Shown here in pieces: positions 5,890 through 8,386 of a DNA stretch of 8,386 bases. The position numbers were made by a program, and so were the translations under genes. The DNA comes from Candidatus Hydrogenedentota bacterium (GTDB lineage: Bacteria > Hydrogenedentota > Hydrogenedentia > Hydrogenedentales > SLHB01). Each line of letters starts with the position of its first letter. Within the stretch, counting starts at the first letter, position 1. Under the pieces are notes generated by a model, which was not told the origin of the DNA, made no database searches, and saw only the letters and a list, made by a program, of their open reading frames with translations. The stretch is from NCBI GenBank assembly GCA_003557825.1, contig PWNM01000072.1, positions 1 through 8,386 of the forward strand. The letters run 5' to 3'.

Positions 5890-8235
5890 ATGACAGCATC
5901 AGATTCAGACCATCATATGAATATGTCGGAGGATTGTTTCCTCCAGGAAACGCGCCGGTTTTTCTGCATCGACCAGGGATTGCCCAGTAATGATGTGCTG
6001 GCCCTGGCAGTCGACTCGAACGGAGCCGTCGTGGCGACTACGAATCTCGGCGTGGTCCGGTTCGACGGAGCAAACTGGATGCCTCACCCGGGTCTGGGCT
6101 CAGCGACCATCGATGCCCTCGCCTTCTGGCGGGGGATGACGGTCACCGTGCGTGATGGCGCCGTCTTCGCCCCCGGCGACGAACGGCTCACCTCGTTACC
6201 CCATGAACTGGGCGCCAAACACGCCATTCAATGCATGGATGCTTCGACCCGATGGTTACTTGGCGGAACAAAGGGGCTATTCGAGATCGACTCGGAGGCA
6301 GGACACCGGGTCATCCCGGTGGACGGTCTGAATCAGTCGCTGCCCACGCCACCGTCCATTCGCGCCATTGCGCAGGACGGCAAACGCGTGGCTGTGGCGG
6401 CGGCCAAAGGACTGTATTATTCGACGGACGGCGAAGAATGGAAAGCCCTACACCCCTTTGATGAACGGCGGAGCTGGGCTCCTCGGGATGTCCGAGCCGT
6501 AGTGTTTGACGCCGAGGGGCGGCTTTGGGCCGCCAGTCCGCAGGGCGTGATGTGTTGCGACCGCGAAGAAACATGGAAGCTGTTCGAGGGAGCCGACGGG
6601 CTTCCTTTCAATGACTTCACGAGCATGACCGTTGCCGCCAATGGAGCGGTCTGGTTTGGCTTGCGCAAGGGAGCGATACGCTTCGACGGCAGCGAATGGG
6701 CCTATCGGCAGGGACTTCGTTGGTCGCCGGCCGACGAAGTTCGGGATGTGGTCGCCACACCCGACGGTCGCGTATGGTTCGCCACATCCGCGGGCATCGG
6801 CTGCATCGCCTTCGAGCCGATAACGCTGGCCCAAAAGGCGCGGTTCTACGAAGACCAGATCGACGCCTACCATCGCCGTACGGAATTCGAGTATGTGATG
6901 CATGCGCAACTCAACCGTCCCGGTGACCTGTCGGAAGTGGTCCAGGTGGACAGCGATAACGACGGGCTCTGGACCGGCATGTACGGGGCCGGCGAATGCT
7001 TTGCTTACGCCGCCACCAAAGATCCCCAAGCCAAAGCGCGGGCGCGGAAGGCGCTGGATGCGCTCATTTTCCTGGGAGAGGTTACCCAGGGCGGCGATCA
7101 TCCCGCCCCTCCGGGGTTCGTGGCGCGTGCCATTCTACCGACAAGCGGGCCCGATCCCAATCTGCACGATAGCCCGGAGCGGGACCGGCAACGGCAGGCC
7201 GAACAGGACCATCTATGGAAGATTATCACGCCGCGATGGCCCGTGAGCGCCGATGGCCGGTGGTATTGGAAATCCGATACCAGCTCGGACGAACTCGATG
7301 GGCATTTTTTCCTCTATGGGTGTTATTTCGATCTGGTCGCCGAGACGAAGGAAGAGAAGCAACGGGTGCGCGACCAAGTACGCCGGGTCATCGATCACCT
7401 GATTAACAACGATTATTACTTGGTGGACCACGATGGACTGCCTACGCGATGGGGCGTTTTCAATCCGGATGCGTTAAACAACATTCCCGAGTGGTTCGCC
7501 GAGCGGGGACTCAATTCGTTGAGTATGTTGTCGTACCTGGCTGTGGCGGCCCATGTGACCGGCGATAAAAAATACCGCGAGGTGGCTCGAACCCTTATCG
7601 ACGAGCACGACTACGCCCAGAACCTGTTGGTTCCAAAGCTCCACAACGGCCCGGGTACCGGCAATCAATCGGACGACGAAATGGCCTTCATGAATTACTA
7701 CAATCTGATTCGATACGAACCGGATCCGGATTTGCGCGCCCAGTATGCCTTTTCCCTCGAACGGTATTGGCGCATGGAAGAACCTGAGGTCAATCCGTTC
7801 TTCAATTATATATATGCCGCATGCTGCGCGGGGAAGGTATACCAATATGCCTTTGGCGATTATCCGCTGGGGACGGCTGTCAATGACGCCATGGTGCGGG
7901 AGAGCCGCCGGGAACTCGAGCGGTTTCCCCTGGATCGCGTAGACTGGCGGCATGAAAACAGCCATCGGCTGGACGTGGCCCGGCTCTTGCCTCATGTCCA
8001 TTTGTTCGAGGAAGGCGCGGCGCCGCACAAGGGGTATCGGATCGACGGGCGGGTATTCCCGGTGGATGAGCGGCATTTCAACTTCTGGAACCATGACCCG
8101 TGGACGCTGGATACCGGTGGCGACGGGTATACCCTGGCCGACGGAGCGGCGTTCCTGTTGCCCTATTACATGGGGTTATACCACGGGTTTGTTCCGGAAG
8201 CGCATGCGAATAATGCCAATGCACCCCAAGGTTGA
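5890..8235 (+). CDS. Seven-bladed 'regulator propeller' protein fused to a large, probably alpha/alpha-toroid domain; function unknown
   Basis: 781 residues with no signal peptide and no membrane segment, hence probably cytosolic. Residues ~24-311 hold seven ~40-residue repeats of the type found in sensor propellers (Reg_prop). Examples are QGLPSNDVLALAVDSNGAVV, DVRAVVFDAEGRLWAASPQG and EVRDVVATPDGRVWFATSAG. Residues ~312-781 are helical with paired hydrophobic helices, resembling six-hairpin (alpha/alpha)-toroid sugar-enzyme folds. Striking segments are a DSDNDG loop (354-359, possible Ca site) running into LWTGMYGAGE, DELDGHF (467-473), DHDGLPTRWG (513-522), NQSDDEMAF, and LLPYYMGLYHG (756-766). 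These would be candidates for catalytic or binding residues, but I cannot assign a reaction. No kinase or DNA-binding domain is present, unlike typical Reg_prop sensors. GGAG at 5872-5875 is 14 bases from the ATG, rather far; Met10 and Met12 are alternative starts with no better site. TTGACA for the next gene overlaps its stop codon. Confidence 0.93.
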   Translation: MTASDSDHHMNMSEDCFLQETRRFFCIDQGLPSNDVLALAVDSNGAVVATTNLGVVRFDGANWMPHPGLGSATIDALAFWRGMTVTVRDGAVFAPGDERLTSLPHELGAKHAIQCMDASTRWLLGGTKGLFEIDSEAGHRVIPVDGLNQSLPTPPSIRAIAQDGKRVAVAAAKGLYYSTDGEEWKALHPFDERRSWAPRDVRAVVFDAEGRLWAASPQGVMCCDREETWKLFEGADGLPFNDFTSMTVAANGAVWFGLRKGAIRFDGSEWAYRQGLRWSPADEVRDVVATPDGRVWFATSAGIGCIAFEPITLAQKARFYEDQIDAYHRRTEFEYVMHAQLNRPGDLSEVVQVDSDNDGLWTGMYGAGECFAYAATKDPQAKARARKALDALIFLGEVTQGGDHPAPPGFVARAILPTSGPDPNLHDSPERDRQRQAEQDHLWKIITPRWPVSADGRWYWKSDTSSDELDGHFFLYGCYFDLVAETKEEKQRVRDQVRRVIDHLINNDYYLVDHDGLPTRWGVFNPDALNNIPEWFAERGLNSLSMLSYLAVAAHVTGDKKYREVARTLIDEHDYAQNLLVPKLHNGPGTGNQSDDEMAFMNYYNLIRYEPDPDLRAQYAFSLERYWRMEEPEVNPFFNYIYAACCAGKVYQYAFGDYPLGTAVNDAMVRESRRELERFPLDRVDWRHENSHRLDVARLLPHVHLFEEGAAPHKGYRIDGRVFPVDERHFNFWNHDPWTLDTGGDGYTLADGAAFLLPYYMGLYHGFVPEAHANNANAPQG

Positions 8236-8261
8236 CAACTACGGGAGCATTCCTGCATACT
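8232..8261 (+). promoter_or_regulatory. Sigma-70-type promoter for the gene starting at 8314
   Basis: A perfect -35 TTGACA (8232-8237) is followed after 18 bases by CATACT (8256-8261), 4 of 6 for the -10. The -35 overlaps the TGA stop of the propeller gene. Transcription would begin near 8268. Confidence 0.5.
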
Positions 8262-8264
8262 TTG

Positions 8265-8291
8265 AGTGTGTACAGGATGGTTGTACGCACT
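8265..8291. repeat. Inverted repeat at the predicted transcription start, likely operator
   Basis: AGTGTGTACA (8265-8274) faces TGTACGCACT (8282-8291) across 7 bp. Nine of ten DNA positions are complementary, and in RNA the tenth is a G-U pair. It lies just after the candidate -10, so a bound repressor would block initiation; it could instead be a 5'-leader hairpin. No T-run follows, so it is not a factor-independent terminator of the propeller gene. Confidence 0.5.
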
Positions 8292-8313
8292 GTAACCAAG
8301 GAAAGCACTGACC

Positions 8314-8386
8314 ATGGCCCGACGGCTACCCGATCGCACTGCAGAACGCATTTTAGACGAGATCATCCGTGATCCCGACGCCCCCG
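8314..8386 (+). CDS. Start of a further gene, possibly a GntR-type regulator (truncated by window end)
   Basis: Only 24 codons are visible, beginning MARRLPDRTAERILDEI and open to the last base. AAGGA at 8298-8302 lies 11 bases before the ATG, and a promoter plus inverted repeat precede it. The stretch LPDRTAERILDEIIRDPDAP resembles the first helix of GntR/FadR-type repressors (L-x-x-x-x-A-E-x-I-x-x-x-I). That would fit an autoregulatory operator at 8265-8291, but too little is visible for more than a guess. It has its own promoter, so it need not be in an operon with the propeller gene. Confidence 0.55.
   Translation, partial: MARRLPDRTAERILDEIIRDPDAP

Noticed and set aside
6448..7101. 217-codon open frame antisense to the propeller gene
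   Set aside because: Shadow of codon bias in a GC-rich gene; no ribosome site and no recognisable protein pattern.
7474..8094. 206-codon open frame antisense to the propeller gene's C-terminal part
   Set aside because: Same reasoning; the plus-strand frame is continuous and carries recognisable domain structure.
1..8386. CRISPR array, tRNA, rRNA, insertion sequence or phage genes
   Set aside because: No regularly spaced direct repeats, no tRNA-like cloverleaf with CCA or conserved loop seen, no transposase or integrase frame, and no terminal repeats.

Overview
The window looks like a chromosomal segment of a free-living, diderm bacterium with moderately high GC by eye. It has sigma-54 signalling, LspA-type lipoprotein processing, and a cytosolic beta-propeller protein of the 'two-component regulator propeller' type. 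That combination is common in environmental phyla such as Planctomycetes, Hydrogenedentes and Deltaproteobacteria-like lineages, but no rRNA or other marker fixes the taxon, and the guess is weak. No mobile element, tRNA, rRNA or CRISPR array is visible.

Layout. (1) Positions 1-2642, plus strand: a 5'-truncated GAF/histidine-kinase-like protein followed after 2 bp by a full-length NtrC-type sigma-54 activator. (2) Positions 2649-5028, minus strand: a three-gene unit read right to left, lipoprotein - ksgA/rsmA - PAS histidine kinase. Both junctions are 4-bp ATGA overlaps. The kinase converges on the sigma-54 activator with only 6 bp between stop codons. (3) Positions 5180-5578, minus strand: a small metal-dependent VOC/glyoxalase-fold protein. 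(4) Positions 5579-5889: a 311-bp divergent promoter region. (5) Positions 5890-8235, plus strand: a 781-residue protein with a seven-bladed propeller fused to a large, probably alpha/alpha-toroid domain of unknown function. (6) Positions 8236-8386: a promoter, a 10-bp inverted repeat that looks like an operator, and the first 24 codons of a further gene.

The main point of interest is the first pair. The kinase-like protein has lost the phospho-accepting histidine (Arg158 in its place), the N-box asparagine (Gly270), the G1 aspartate (His299) and most of the G2 glycines. Its partner activator has Glu69 exactly where NtrC has Asp54, while its AAA+ motor (Walker A, GAFTGA, Walker B, sensors) and Fis-type DNA-binding domain are intact. 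Kinase and receiver therefore seem to have lost phosphotransfer together, leaving a possible phosphorylation-independent sigma-54 switch. Beside them sits a fully canonical, soluble NtrB-like kinase, convergent with the altered receiver and coupled to an rRNA methyltransferase. The propeller fusion is the second unusual element: it has no signal peptide and no membrane segment, so the protein appears cytosolic.
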